Shown one piece after another: positions 53,757-62,628 of a stretch of DNA of 64,000 bases. A program made the translations under genes and the position numbers. The stretch comes from Flavobacterium sp. PMTSA4 (GTDB lineage Bacteria > Bacteroidota > Bacteroidia > Flavobacteriales > Flavobacteriaceae). The DNA lies in the NCBI RefSeq assembly GCF_032098525.1, contig NZ_CP134890.1, positions 1,674,001 to 1,738,000 on the forward strand, read 5' to 3'. Below the pieces are notes generated by a model, which saw only the letters and a program-made list of their open reading frames with translations, ran no database searches and was not told the origin of the DNA. Positions within the stretch are counted from its first letter, which is position 1; every line of letters begins with the position of its first letter.

Positions 53757-54473
53757 ATGAAAAATTCAGTTATACACAGAGCAAATACAAGAGGAAATGC
53801 TAATCATGGTTGGTTAAATGCTTACCATAGTTTTAGTTTTGCAAGTTGGTACAATCCAGAAAGAGTACAATTTGGTGTTTTACGAGTTTTAAACGACGAC
53901 ACAATTGCTGCCGGAATGGGTTTCGGAACACATCCGCATGATAATATGGAAATTATTACTATTCCATTAGAAGGTGATTTGGCTCACAAAGACAGCATGG
54001 GAAATGCTGCAACTATAAAAACTGGTGATGTTCAAGTAATGAGTGCAGGAACAGGAATTCAACATTCAGAATTTAATCCAAATCATGACCAACAAACAAA
54101 ATTATTTCAAATTTGGTTGTTCCCAAAAACCAGAAACGTAGAGCCAAGATATCAGCAAATAACTCTAGATAAATCATTGCAAAAAAATGCTTTTGCTCAA
54201 ATTTTATCTCCAAATGCAGATGATGAAGGTGTTTGGATACATCAAGATGCATGGTTTTATTTATCTGATTTTGATGCAGCTTTTTCCAAAAACCTTTCAG
54301 TTAAAAAAGAAGGAAATGGGTTTTATATAATGAATATTGAAGGCGAAATTGAAGTTAATGGTGAAAAATTAGAAAAAAGAGATGCATTAGGAATTTGGGA
54401 AACTTCAGAATTAGAAATAAAAGCAAATAGTGATGCGAAATTTTTAGTAATGGAAATTCCAATGGAAAATTAA
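53757..54473 (+). CDS. Pirin-family bicupin
   Basis: A 238-residue pirin with two cupin domains. The first holds the metal site His59, His61, His103 and Glu105 (THPHDNME and IQHSEFNP). The second half, from about residue 140, lacks obvious ligands, as usual in pirins. Relatives act as quercetin dioxygenase (YhhW) or as transcription cofactors. It is a single gene with a good -7 element upstream. Confidence 0.92.
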   Translation: MKNSVIHRANTRGNANHGWLNAYHSFSFASWYNPERVQFGVLRVLNDDTIAAGMGFGTHPHDNMEIITIPLEGDLAHKDSMGNAATIKTGDVQVMSAGTGIQHSEFNPNHDQQTKLFQIWLFPKTRNVEPRYQQITLDKSLQKNAFAQILSPNADDEGVWIHQDAWFYLSDFDAAFSKNLSVKKEGNGFYIMNIEGEIEVNGEKLEKRDALGIWETSELEIKANSDAKFLVMEIPMEN

Positions 54474-54475
54474 TT

Positions 54476-55129
54476 CTATTTTAAATTTCTAATTTTAAAA
54501 TATTTTAACTCTTTGAATATAAAATATTGAAATAATAAATATACCAAAGAGTTTAATATCCAAATATCAATATAAGGTTTTTCTAAGAGTACTAATTCAA
54601 CATTTCCTGTTATAAAAATCAATGAACTACTGATTAGGTATATTGCCAATCCTGTAAAAAAAGAGGCGAACTCTACATTTTCTTTTGATATGGTTAGTTT
54701 AAAATAATACAAAACGTAAGCGAAAATAACGAATGATGTGAGGCAAATTTCAACTAAGTTAAATTCCCAAAAACTGAAATAATTAAACATGTAAGTCATG
54801 GCAATTATAAATAAAACAATGGATGAAATTATGTAGATAAATAGCCTTGGTTTTTTTTCATTCTTAAACAAAATGATGAAAAATATTGATATTATAATAA
54901 ACTGACAATTAAAGTAAAAATGTGAAATAAAATAATTTGATCCAGGTTTTGAAATTCCTAAAACATGACAAAAAGTTTCAATTATAAAAAGAGAAAGTAA
55001 ATAAACTGAAAAAAGAGAAAATGTAGTTTTTTTTATTTTATTTTTTAAAACAAAACTATAAATTGTGTTGAATAATAAAAAACACAAACCTATTAAACTA
55101 ATTGAATAAACAAGTATGTAATCATCCAT
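54476..55129 (-). CDS. Membrane protein of unknown function
   Basis: A 217-residue protein that is almost entirely hydrophobic: about seven membrane helices (e.g. YILVYSISLIGLCFLLFNTIY at the start and FIIISIFFIILF near residue 78). There are no charged motifs that would show a catalytic role. The gene is AT-rich and stands alone, convergent with the pirin gene. I do not recognise its family. Confidence 0.68.
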   Translation of the reverse strand: MDDYILVYSISLIGLCFLLFNTIYSFVLKNKIKKTTFSLFSVYLLSLFIIETFCHVLGISKPGSNYFISHFYFNCQFIIISIFFIILFKNEKKPRLFIYIISSIVLFIIAMTYMFNYFSFWEFNLVEICLTSFVIFAYVLYYFKLTISKENVEFASFFTGLAIYLISSSLIFITGNVELVLLEKPYIDIWILNSLVYLLFQYFIFKELKYFKIRNLK

Positions 55130-55242
55130 GAATTAAGATTTTTTTTCAATTTACAAAGTTAAACGGCTACAATAAAATGAAATTAAAAACAAAAAAAACT
55201 TATTTGAAAGATTTCAACACTTCACAAAAAAATTAAATAAAA

Positions 55243-55518
55243 ATGGTAAAATTAGAACTCAACAATAAAAATGGTTTTTTCTACATTGAAGAAAATGGTA
55301 AAACAGAAGCAAAAATGACCTTTGTTTTTGCAGGTGAAGATAAAATAATTATTGACCATACTGAAGTTAACCCAGGTAACAATGGTAAAGGTTTTGGAAA
55401 AATGATGGTTCAAAAAGCAGTAGAATTTGCAAGAGAAAAAAACATTAAAATCATCCCATTATGCCCATTTGCTAAAAGTGTTTTTGACAAAACTCCCGAA
55501 TTTAAAGATGTATTATAA
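55243..55518 (+). CDS. YjdJ-like GNAT-family acetyltransferase
   Basis: A 91-residue small acetyltransferase of the family represented by E. coli YjdJ. The acetyl-CoA loop region is VNPGNNGKGFGKMM near residue 42, followed by the VEFAREKNIKIIPLCPFAKSVF end that is typical of this family. The substrate is unknown. It starts a four-gene operon; OsmC follows after 1 bp. Confidence 0.85.
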   Translation: MVKLELNNKNGFFYIEENGKTEAKMTFVFAGEDKIIIDHTEVNPGNNGKGFGKMMVQKAVEFAREKNIKIIPLCPFAKSVFDKTPEFKDVL

Positions 55519-55519
55519 A

Positions 55520-55927
55520 ATGGCAAAAATTTTAGAAAACAACATTGAAGGGAAAATTGGCACACAAAAATATTTGTGTACCATTTCATGGAGAAATGGT
55601 GAACTTTTAATGGATGAACCTGAAAATCTTGGCGGAAAAAACATTGGTCCTGATCCATTTTCTACTTTATTAGCTTCTTTAGCGAGTTGTACACTTTCAA
55701 CTCTACGAATGTATATTGACCGAAAAGAATGGAACATTCCAGAAATAAAAATTTCATTAAATTTATATCAGGAAACTGAAAAAAATTTGATTACAACAAT
55801 TACAAGAAGTTTGAGCTTTTCAGAAAAAATTAGTCAAGCACAAAAAGAACGATTATTATTTATTGCAGATAAGTGTCCAATTTCAAAACTTTTAAAAGGA
55901 ACTATTAACATCGAAACAACTTTATAA
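55520..55927 (+). CDS. OsmC/Ohr-family thiol peroxidase-like protein
   Basis: From ATG 55520 the product is 135 residues; the longer frame back to 55427 overlaps the previous gene. The two conserved cysteines are C57 (LASCTLSTLRMY) and C119 (ADKCPISKLL), which in OsmC and Ohr reduce organic hydroperoxides. The PDPFSTLLASLASC segment is typical. The gene lies 1 bp after YjdJ and 2 bp before YjdI. Confidence 0.88.
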   Translation: MAKILENNIEGKIGTQKYLCTISWRNGELLMDEPENLGGKNIGPDPFSTLLASLASCTLSTLRMYIDRKEWNIPEIKISLNLYQETEKNLITTITRSLSFSEKISQAQKERLLFIADKCPISKLLKGTINIETTL

Positions 55928-55929
55928 TT

Positions 55930-56160
55930 ATGGATCCAAAAGACATAAAAAAAGAATACACCAATGGCGAAGTAACCATTGTTTGGCAATCAGGAAAATG
56001 CATTCATTCAGGAAACTGTGTTCGTAACAATCCAGATGTTTTTAAACCAAAAGAAAAACCATGGATAACTCCAGAAAATTCAACAACAGAAAAGATTGTT
56101 GAAACCGTAAAAAAATGTCCTTCAGGTGCTTTAACTTATTTTATAAACAAAAATGATTAA
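55930..56160 (+). CDS. YjdI-like iron-sulfur protein
   Basis: A 76-residue protein with CIHSGNC (C24, H26, C30) and a later CPSGALTY (C63). Only three Cys are present plus a His, the pattern of the YjdI-type mono-cluster ferredoxins. The WITPEN segment near 45 is conserved in the family. It is an electron carrier candidate for the FMN reductase encoded next, which it overlaps by 8 bp. Confidence 0.86.
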   Translation: MDPKDIKKEYTNGEVTIVWQSGKCIHSGNCVRNNPDVFKPKEKPWITPENSTTEKIVETVKKCPSGALTYFINKND

Positions 56161-56686
56161 AAAAATTATTGCCTTTGCAGGTTCGTCTAGTAAAAATTCT
56201 ATCAATAAAAAATTAGTCACCTATGCAACTTCATTTTTTGAAAATGTAGATGTCGAAATCTTAGATTTAAATGACTATGAAATGCCTATTTATTCCATAG
56301 ATAAGGAAAAAGAAAATGGCTTTCCGGATTTAGCTTTTCAATTTCTATCAAAATTAGAAAGTGCTGATTTACTTGTTGTTTCAATGGCAGAACATAATGG
56401 AAATTATACTACTGCATTCAAAAATATTTTAGATTGGACATCTAGAATAAACCCTAAGACTTTCCTAGGTAAAAAAATGCTTTTGATGGCAACTTCTCCT
56501 GGTGGTCGCGGAGGAAGTTCTGTTTTAGAAATTGCAAAAGATAGATTTCCAAGACATGATGCCGAAATTGTTGGAACTTTTTCTTTGCCGAGTTTTAATG
56601 AAAGTTTTGATGTTGAAAAAGGTGTCATAACAGATATGGAATTAAAAAATGAATTGATGGAAATTATCAATTCTATCGAGTTCTAA
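56153..56686 (+). CDS. NAD(P)H-dependent FMN reductase
   Basis: A 177-residue flavodoxin-like protein. The phosphate-binding loop is FAGSSSKNSINKK near residue 8, the flavin contact segment is MAEHNGNYTTAFKNILDW near 78, and SPGGRGGSSVL near 115 contacts the FMN ring. It would reduce FMN or quinones with NAD(P)H. It is the last gene of the YjdJ-OsmC-YjdI operon. Confidence 0.88.
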   Translation: MIKKIIAFAGSSSKNSINKKLVTYATSFFENVDVEILDLNDYEMPIYSIDKEKENGFPDLAFQFLSKLESADLLVVSMAEHNGNYTTAFKNILDWTSRINPKTFLGKKMLLMATSPGGRGGSSVLEIAKDRFPRHDAEIVGTFSLPSFNESFDVEKGVITDMELKNELMEIINSIEF

Positions 56687-56695
56687 TTTTATTAG

Positions 56696-56703
56696 TATTT
56701 TTG
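56696..56703 (+). promoter_or_regulatory. -7 element of fabD
   Basis: TATTTTTG, 25 bp before the ATG at 56728. Confidence 0.5.
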
Positions 56704-56727
56704 CCTTTCAAACAATAAAACAAACAC

Positions 56728-57600
56728 ATGAAAGCATACGTTTTTCCTGGTCAAGGAGCACAATTCACTGGTATGGGTAAAGAATTATACGAGAACTCAA
56801 CAGTAGCAAGAGAATTATTTGAAAAAGCCAACGAAATTTTAGGATTTAGAATTACAGATATCATGTTCGAAGGAACTGCCGAAGAATTGAAAGAAACGAA
56901 AGTTACACAACCTGCTGTTTTTTTACACTCTGTTATTTTAGCTAAAACATTAGAAAATTTCAAACCAGATATGGTTGCTGGTCATTCATTAGGTGAATTT
57001 TCAGCTTTAGTTGCAAATGGCGCTTTATCTTTTGAAGATGGATTAAAATTAGTTTCAAAACGTGCTTTGGCTATGCAAAAAGCTTGTGAAATAAAACCTT
57101 CTACAATGGCAGCGGTATTAAATCTTGACGATAAAATTGTTGAAGATATTTGTGCTTCTATTGATGGAGTTGTAGTTGCTGCAAATTATAATTGCCCAGG
57201 ACAATTAGTTATTTCTGGAGAATATTCTGCTGTAGAATTAGCGTGCGAAAAAATGAAAGAAGCTGGAGCAAAACGTGCTTTAATTTTGCCTGTTGGTGGT
57301 GCATTTCACTCGCCAATGATGGAACCAGCAAGAGAAGAACTTGCGGCTGCAATTGAAGCAACAACTTTTTCTACTCCAATTTGTCCAGTTTATCAAAACG
57401 TTACTGCTAGTGCTGTTTCTGATGCTGATGAAATCAAGAAAAATTTAATTATTCAATTAACTGCACCTGTTAAATGGACACAATCGGTTAATCAAATGAT
57501 TGCTGATGGTGCAACAAGTTTTACCGAAGTTGGTCCAGGAAAAGTATTAGTTGGTTTGGTAAATAAAATTAATAAGGAAGTAGAAACAATTTCTGCATAA
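56728..57600 (+). CDS. fabD: FabD, malonyl-CoA:acyl carrier protein transacylase
   Basis: FabD loads malonyl groups onto ACP for fatty acid synthesis. The 290-residue protein has FPGQGAQFTGMG at residue 6, the nucleophile Ser87 in AGHSLGEFSAL, and the general base His near residue 199 (GGAFHSPMM). The GPGKVLVGLV segment is at the C-terminus. The M23 peptidase gene starts 6 bp after the stop. Confidence 0.96.
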   Translation: MKAYVFPGQGAQFTGMGKELYENSTVARELFEKANEILGFRITDIMFEGTAEELKETKVTQPAVFLHSVILAKTLENFKPDMVAGHSLGEFSALVANGALSFEDGLKLVSKRALAMQKACEIKPSTMAAVLNLDDKIVEDICASIDGVVVAANYNCPGQLVISGEYSAVELACEKMKEAGAKRALILPVGGAFHSPMMEPAREELAAAIEATTFSTPICPVYQNVTASAVSDADEIKKNLIIQLTAPVKWTQSVNQMIADGATSFTEVGPGKVLVGLVNKINKEVETISA

Positions 57601-57606
57601 TTTTTG

Positions 57607-58287
57607 ATGAATAAAATTCTGGAAATATTTTCAAAAGTAAACGCTTCAAAAGTTATTGCTCCAGAAATTAATTTTGATGATTATATCCCAATTGATTTTT
57701 CTGAATCAAATAGTGCACTTCAAAATTCTATTTTAGAAAAAGCTTCTGACTACGAAAATTACATTCAGAATTTCTTAGAAAAGAACAATGCTAAAATTGC
57801 TTTTGGTGGTTATAATGAAACTAGAAATTTATATAAAAGAAGTTCCGTTTTTAATGACAATAACTCCGAAGAACGCAATATTCACATTGGTTTAGACCTT
57901 TGGATTAATGAAGAAGTAACGATACATGCTACATTGGATGGAGAAATTCATAGTTTTCAAAACAACTCAGCACTTGGCGATTATGGACCAACTATTATTC
58001 TGAAACACGAGATTAATGGTTTAGTTTTTCACACATTATACGGACATTTAAGTTTAGAAAGTTTGAATGACAAAAAAGTTGGGAGTAAAATAAAAAAAGG
58101 TAAAAAAATTGGAACTTTAGGTTTGCCTCCAATTAATGGTGATTATGCTCCGCATCTACATTTCCAAATTATTATTAATATGGAAAATAAAATAGGTGAT
58201 TATCCCGGAGTTACAAGTAAAAATAATTTAGAATTTTATCTGAAGAACTGTCCAAATCCAGAATCACTTTTGAAAATCACAAAGTAA
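57607..58287 (+). CDS. M23-family peptidase-like protein without a signal peptide
   Basis: From ATG 57607 the product is 226 residues. The M23 (LytM) fold is visible: zinc ligands in HIGLDLWI (near residue 95, His and Asp) and HLHFQ (near 182), with GYLSL-like TLYGHLSLES near 143. The N-terminus (MNKILEIFSKVN) is not a signal peptide or a membrane anchor, so export is not evident. It follows fabD and is probably co-transcribed with it. A cytoplasmic substrate, or another export route, would be needed. Confidence 0.8.
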   Translation: MNKILEIFSKVNASKVIAPEINFDDYIPIDFSESNSALQNSILEKASDYENYIQNFLEKNNAKIAFGGYNETRNLYKRSSVFNDNNSEERNIHIGLDLWINEEVTIHATLDGEIHSFQNNSALGDYGPTIILKHEINGLVFHTLYGHLSLESLNDKKVGSKIKKGKKIGTLGLPPINGDYAPHLHFQIIINMENKIGDYPGVTSKNNLEFYLKNCPNPESLLKITK

Positions 58288-58334
58288 TTCAATAACTTTG
58301 AAGTTATTAATAACAATCTAAAAACTAATTTATT

Positions 58335-58583
58335 ATGAAAAAAATAATTTTAAGTATCGCAATCATGGCTTTACTAATGACGTTTTCATGTAAAGAATCA
58401 ACAAAAGATAAAGTTGAAGATGCGACCGAAGCTGTTGGCGATGATATAGAATCTGGAGTTGAAGATGCAGCAGAAAAAGTAGATTCGACAGCAACTGAAG
58501 TAGGAAATGATGTTAAAGATGCTGTAAAAGAAGGTGCTGAAAAAGTTGAAGAAAAAGCTAATGAAGTAAAAAAATCAATGTAA
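58335..58583 (+). CDS. Small lipoprotein with amphipathic helices
   Basis: An 82-residue protein with a lipoprotein signal peptide (LLMTFSCKES, Cys at residue 19) and a highly charged, repetitive helical body (KDKVEDATEAVGDDIESG and KDAVKEGAEKVEEKANEV). This resembles small stress or LEA-like helical repeats, but homology is not certain. It is a single gene ending in a terminator. Confidence 0.75.
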   Translation: MKKIILSIAIMALLMTFSCKESTKDKVEDATEAVGDDIESGVEDAAEKVDSTATEVGNDVKDAVKEGAEKVEEKANEVKKSM

Positions 58584-58591
58584 TTAAAAAT

Positions 58592-58619
58592 AAAAACCCC
58601 AAATATTTTGGGGTTTTTT
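58592..58619. terminator. Bidirectional terminator between the lipoprotein gene and galE
   Basis: Stem CCCCAAA / TTTGGGG around a 3 nt loop, with A5 and T6 on the sides. Confidence 0.8.
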
Positions 58620-58625
58620 ATTTTA

Positions 58626-59639
58626 TTAACTTCTTATTTTTTGCTCCCATTTCCAAGCACTATCCAATGCATCTTCTAAAGTTAATTTTGATTTCCAACC
58701 TAAAACATTGTTGGCTTTCTCTGTGCTTGCATAGGCTTCAATAACATCACCTTCTCGCCTATTGACAAATTTATAAGGCAGTTTTTGTCCCGAAACTTTT
58801 TCAAAAGCATTAATCACTTCTAGAACTGAACTTCCTTTTCCTGTTCCAAGATTAAAGACTTCAACTTTCTCAATATTTTGTTTTTCTAATAATCTTTTTA
58901 AAGAAATTACATGTGCTTTTGCTAGGTCAACAACATGTATATAATCTCTAACACAAGTTCCATCAGCTGTTGGATAATCATTCCCGAAAACAGATAATTC
59001 TTTACGCAAACCCATAGCCGTTTGAGTTATAAAAGGAACCAAATTTTGAGGAACACCAAGCGGTAATTCTCCAATTTCTGAAGTTGGATGAGCACCAATT
59101 GGGTTAAAGTATCTTAATAAAATAGAATTAAGATTAGATACATTGGCAACATCTAGTATAATTTCTTCTCCTATTTGCTTTGTATTTCCATAGGGTGACA
59201 TCGCTTTTTGAACAGAAGCATTTTCATCTATTGGCATTTTTTCTGCCTGACCATAAACTGTACATGAAGAACTGAAAATGAAATTAGCATGAGGTAATTT
59301 TGTAATTTCTTGCAAAAGATAAACCAATGAATTTAAATTGTTTTCGTAATACAATAAAGGGTTTTCAACACTTTCTCCAACCGCTTTAGAAGCTGCAAAA
59401 TGTATTATACCATCAATATCTGAGTGTTTTACAAAAAAATCTTGGACTAATAATTTATCTCGTAAATCTATGTTTTCGAAAAAAGGCCTTTTTCCAGTAA
59501 TTTTTTCAATTCCATCTAAAACTGTTTCTGAAGAATTTGACAAATTATCTATTACAATTACTTCAAAACCTTCATTCAGCAACTCTACTACAGTATGCGA
59601 ACCAATGAATCCTAAACCTCCGGTTACTACTATTTTCAT
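58626..59639 (-). CDS. galE: GalE, UDP-glucose 4-epimerase
   Basis: A 337-residue short-chain dehydrogenase-like enzyme that interconverts UDP-glucose and UDP-galactose. The NAD-binding loop GGLGFIGS is at residues 7-14. Catalytic residues are Ser near 124 (FSSSCTVYG), Tyr150 and Lys154 (SPYGNTK). The product feeds surface polysaccharide. It is the last gene of an operon with a DegT-type aminotransferase and a DUF4440-like gene. Confidence 0.94.
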   Translation of the reverse strand: MKIVVTGGLGFIGSHTVVELLNEGFEVIVIDNLSNSSETVLDGIEKITGKRPFFENIDLRDKLLVQDFFVKHSDIDGIIHFAASKAVGESVENPLLYYENNLNSLVYLLQEITKLPHANFIFSSSCTVYGQAEKMPIDENASVQKAMSPYGNTKQIGEEIILDVANVSNLNSILLRYFNPIGAHPTSEIGELPLGVPQNLVPFITQTAMGLRKELSVFGNDYPTADGTCVRDYIHVVDLAKAHVISLKRLLEKQNIEKVEVFNLGTGKGSSVLEVINAFEKVSGQKLPYKFVNRREGDVIEAYASTEKANNVLGWKSKLTLEDALDSAWKWEQKIRS

Positions 59640-59647
59640 GCTCTTTA

Positions 59648-60100
59648 TTAATGCTTTTCTGATGTTGGTAATTTAAAAGCCTGACGAGCAATTAACAACC
59701 AATTCTTTTTATGTTTTTGCCAAACTAACATTACGCCAAGTTGAATAACTTTTTCAACTCCATTATCATTAGTATGCGCATAAAGTTTGTGTCTTACGAT
59801 TGCAATATTCTCAGATATTGAAATTGTTTGGTCCTGAAGTTCAATGGTTACAAAATCAGATTTCCTACTTACAATTTTTTGAATAAATTCTTCTTGATTT
59901 TCGATATGACCACCTGAATGTCCATAACTCAATTGTGCAGAAGTAAGTTCTTTTAATTTTTCTGCGTTAGCATCAATCATTGCAATTCTTAACGCTTCAA
60001 CTTGATTAGCAACAACTTTTTGTTCTGCATTAGAATCTTTTTGAGCCATTACTGAAAAATGGAAAAGGCAAACAAAAAATAACGCTAAAATATTTTTCAT
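59648..60100 (-). CDS. Exported NTF2-like (DUF4440) protein
   Basis: A 150-residue protein with a signal peptide (ILALFFVCLFHFSVMAQ) and an NTF2-like fold: LRIAMIDANAEKLKELTSAQLSYGHSGG near residue 38 and VWQKHKKNWLLIARQAFK near the end. Such domains bind small ligands or act as isomerases. The function is unknown. It sits between DegT and galE, 1 bp after the first. Confidence 0.83.
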   Translation of the reverse strand: MKNILALFFVCLFHFSVMAQKDSNAEQKVVANQVEALRIAMIDANAEKLKELTSAQLSYGHSGGHIENQEEFIQKIVSRKSDFVTIELQDQTISISENIAIVRHKLYAHTNDNGVEKVIQLGVMLVWQKHKKNWLLIARQAFKLPTSEKH

Positions 60101-60101
60101 C

Positions 60102-61235
60102 TTATTTATTAAAAAATTCCAAAACCGAATCAGTTATAAACTTAATTTGTTCATCCTCCAATTCCGTGTGCATTGGCAACGAAATTACTTCTTGTACTAA
60201 TTGGTTTGTTACTGGAAAATCTTCTTCTTTATAACGTGCGTCAGCATATGCTTTTTGGCTATGTAAAGGAATTGGATAATAAATTGCACATGGTATTTGC
60301 TTCACCTGTAAATGCTCCATCAACTGATCTCTTTTCCCGTTAGTAATTCTCAAAGTATATTGATGAAAAACATGACAGTCACAAACATCACAAATTATTG
60401 GAGCGATAATGTTTTCATTTCCTTCAAAAGCAGCTGAATACTTTCTAGCCGCATTTTGACGAGCTGTATTATATTGGTCAAGCAAAGGCAATTTAGCATT
60501 TAAAACTGCTGCTTGAATACTATCTAATCTTGAATTTACTCCAACTACATCATGATGATAACGAACATACATTCCGTGATTCACGATTCCTCTAATAGTG
60601 TGAGCTAATTCATCATCATTAGTAAAAATTGCACCACCATCGCCATAACAACCTAAATTTTTACTTGGGAAAAACGAAGTTGCACCAACATGTCCAATAG
60701 CTCCAGCTTTCTTTTTAGTTCCATCCGAAAATTTACAATTGGCACCGATAGCTTGTGCATTATCTTCAATTACATATAAGTTATGCTCTTTAGCGATAGC
60801 CATAATTGCTTCCATATTTGCAGCACGACCAAAAAGATGAACCGGTACAATTGCCTTTGTTTTTGGAGTAATGGCTTTTTTGATAGCATCGAGAGAAATA
60901 TTCATGTTATACATTTCTACATCAACCAAAACTGGTGTTAATTGAAGCAATGCTATTACTTCAACTGTTGCAGCAAATGTGAAATCAGCCGTAATAACTT
61001 CATCGCCAGGTTGTAAACCTAAACCCATCATTGCAATTTGCAATGCATCAGTACCGTTTGCACATGGAATAACGTGTTTTACGCCAAGATATTCTTCTAA
61101 ATTTTTCTGAAATTCATGAACTTTTGGTCCATTAATATAAGTTGTGGTATCTAAAACTTCTTGGATAGAAGCATCAACAGTAGTTTTTATTTTATCGTAT
61201 TGACTTTTCAAGTCAACCATTTGTAGTTTTCTCAT
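60102..61235 (-). CDS. DegT/DnrJ/EryC1/StrS-family sugar aminotransferase
   Basis: A 377-residue PLP enzyme of nucleotide-sugar metabolism. The PLP lysine is Lys192 (TSFFPSKNLGCYGDGG). The VIPCANGTDALQIA segment near residue 55 and IEDNAQAIGA near 156 are typical. It converts a 4-keto sugar nucleotide to an amino sugar for lipopolysaccharide, glycan or another surface polymer. It heads the operon with the DUF4440-like gene and galE and has its own -7 element. Confidence 0.92.
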   Translation of the reverse strand: MRKLQMVDLKSQYDKIKTTVDASIQEVLDTTTYINGPKVHEFQKNLEEYLGVKHVIPCANGTDALQIAMMGLGLQPGDEVITADFTFAATVEVIALLQLTPVLVDVEMYNMNISLDAIKKAITPKTKAIVPVHLFGRAANMEAIMAIAKEHNLYVIEDNAQAIGANCKFSDGTKKKAGAIGHVGATSFFPSKNLGCYGDGGAIFTNDDELAHTIRGIVNHGMYVRYHHDVVGVNSRLDSIQAAVLNAKLPLLDQYNTARQNAARKYSAAFEGNENIIAPIICDVCDCHVFHQYTLRITNGKRDQLMEHLQVKQIPCAIYYPIPLHSQKAYADARYKEEDFPVTNQLVQEVISLPMHTELEDEQIKFITDSVLEFFNK

Positions 61236-61256
61236 GCTTTAAACAATTATAGTTTA

Positions 61257-61264
61257 CAAAAGTA
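61257..61264 (-). promoter_or_regulatory. -7 element of the DegT-galE operon
   Basis: TACTTTTG on the minus strand, 21 bp before the ATG at 61235. No -33 TTG at a suitable distance. Confidence 0.5.
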
Positions 61265-61331
61265 AGAAATTCTAAAGTAGAATTCCATGTTACACAAAAG
61301 AAACGTATTTTAGCGCAACAAAATTTTCAGC

Positions 61332-62576
61332 ATGCTATTTCTATACAACCTATTGCTGCTTTTGGCTTCTCAAATAGTAAAATTACTGGCTTTTTTTAGT
61401 CCAAAAATTAAACTTTTTGTAGATGGTAGAAAAACAGTTTTTCAAACCTTGACTGATAAAATCAAAAAAGAAGACAAAACAATTTGGTTTCATGCTGCTT
61501 CTTTAGGCGAATTTGAACAAGGTTTGCCTGTTATAGAAAAAATTAAAACCCAATTTCCTAATCACAAAATTGTAGTTACCTTTTTTTCTCCTTCAGGTTA
61601 TGAAGTAAGAAAGAACAATGCTATTGCTGATGTTACGGTATACTTGCCTTTGGATACGAAATCGAATGCTAAAAGATTTATAGAAATCCTAAATCCTGAA
61701 ATGGTGTTTTTCATTAAATATGAATATTGGCCAAACTATTTAAATGAATTAAAAATTCGAAATATTAAAACCTATTTGATTTCTGGAATTTTCAGAGAAA
61801 ATCAAGCGTTTTTTAAATGGTATGGAGGTTTCTATAAGAAAGCATTAGAGACCTTTGACTATTTTTTTGTTCAGAATGAAAATTCTAAAACATTATTACA
61901 CAAACTTAGTTTCAATAACGTTAAAATTTCTGGCGACACTCGTTTTGATAGAGTTGTCTCTATTTTAGAGCGCAATAATTCTTTAGATTTCATTGAACAA
62001 TTTAAAAATAATACAACAACAATTGTCATTGGTAGTTCTTGGCCAAAAGACGAAAACTATTTGGTAAACTATATAAATAATTATGTCGGAAACACAAAAT
62101 TTATATTTGCTCCTCACAATATTAAAACAGAACAAATCCAAGAATTAAAAAATTCAATTTCTAAAAAAACTATTCTGTTTTCTGAAAAAGAAAATCAAAA
62201 ATTAGAAGATTTTCAAGTAATGATTGTCGACACAATCGGAATTTTGACAAAAATTTATTCCTATGCTGACATTGCTTATGTTGGTGGTGGATTTGGAACT
62301 GCTGGTTTGCATAATATTTTAGAACCAGCAACATTTGGAACACCAATAGTTATTGGTCCAAATTATTCCAATTTTGCTGAAGCCATTGCTTTGGTAAATC
62401 TTGGCGGCTGTATTTCTGTTACTAATCAAAAAGAACTCAATGATACTTTTGATTTATTACTCCAAAACGAAGATGAACGTTATGAAAAAGGACATATTTG
62501 TTCCACTTTTGTGCAAATGAATAAAGGTGCAACTTCTATTATTTTAAATCATGTTCTTAACGAAACCTTAAATTGA
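61332..62576 (+). CDS. waaA: WaaA (KdtA), Kdo transferase of lipid A assembly
   Basis: WaaA transfers Kdo from CMP-Kdo to lipid IVA on the inner face of the membrane. The 414-residue protein has an N-terminal membrane segment, then the catalytic ASLGEFEQG near residue 57 (the base is a glutamate), the FIKYEYWPNYL segment near 123, and GTAGLHNILEPATFGTP near 323 with GPNYSNF near 341 in the donor-binding domain. The number of Kdo residues added cannot be told. It is 52 bp before the S46 peptidase gene. Confidence 0.93.
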   Translation: MLFLYNLLLLLASQIVKLLAFFSPKIKLFVDGRKTVFQTLTDKIKKEDKTIWFHAASLGEFEQGLPVIEKIKTQFPNHKIVVTFFSPSGYEVRKNNAIADVTVYLPLDTKSNAKRFIEILNPEMVFFIKYEYWPNYLNELKIRNIKTYLISGIFRENQAFFKWYGGFYKKALETFDYFFVQNENSKTLLHKLSFNNVKISGDTRFDRVVSILERNNSLDFIEQFKNNTTTIVIGSSWPKDENYLVNYINNYVGNTKFIFAPHNIKTEQIQELKNSISKKTILFSEKENQKLEDFQVMIVDTIGILTKIYSYADIAYVGGGFGTAGLHNILEPATFGTPIVIGPNYSNFAEAIALVNLGGCISVTNQKELNDTFDLLLQNEDERYEKGHICSTFVQMNKGATSIILNHVLNETLN

Positions 62577-62628
62577 TTTTCAAAAAAATCAAAAATTGTA
62601 TCTTGCAACCTCAATAAAATTATAAAAA

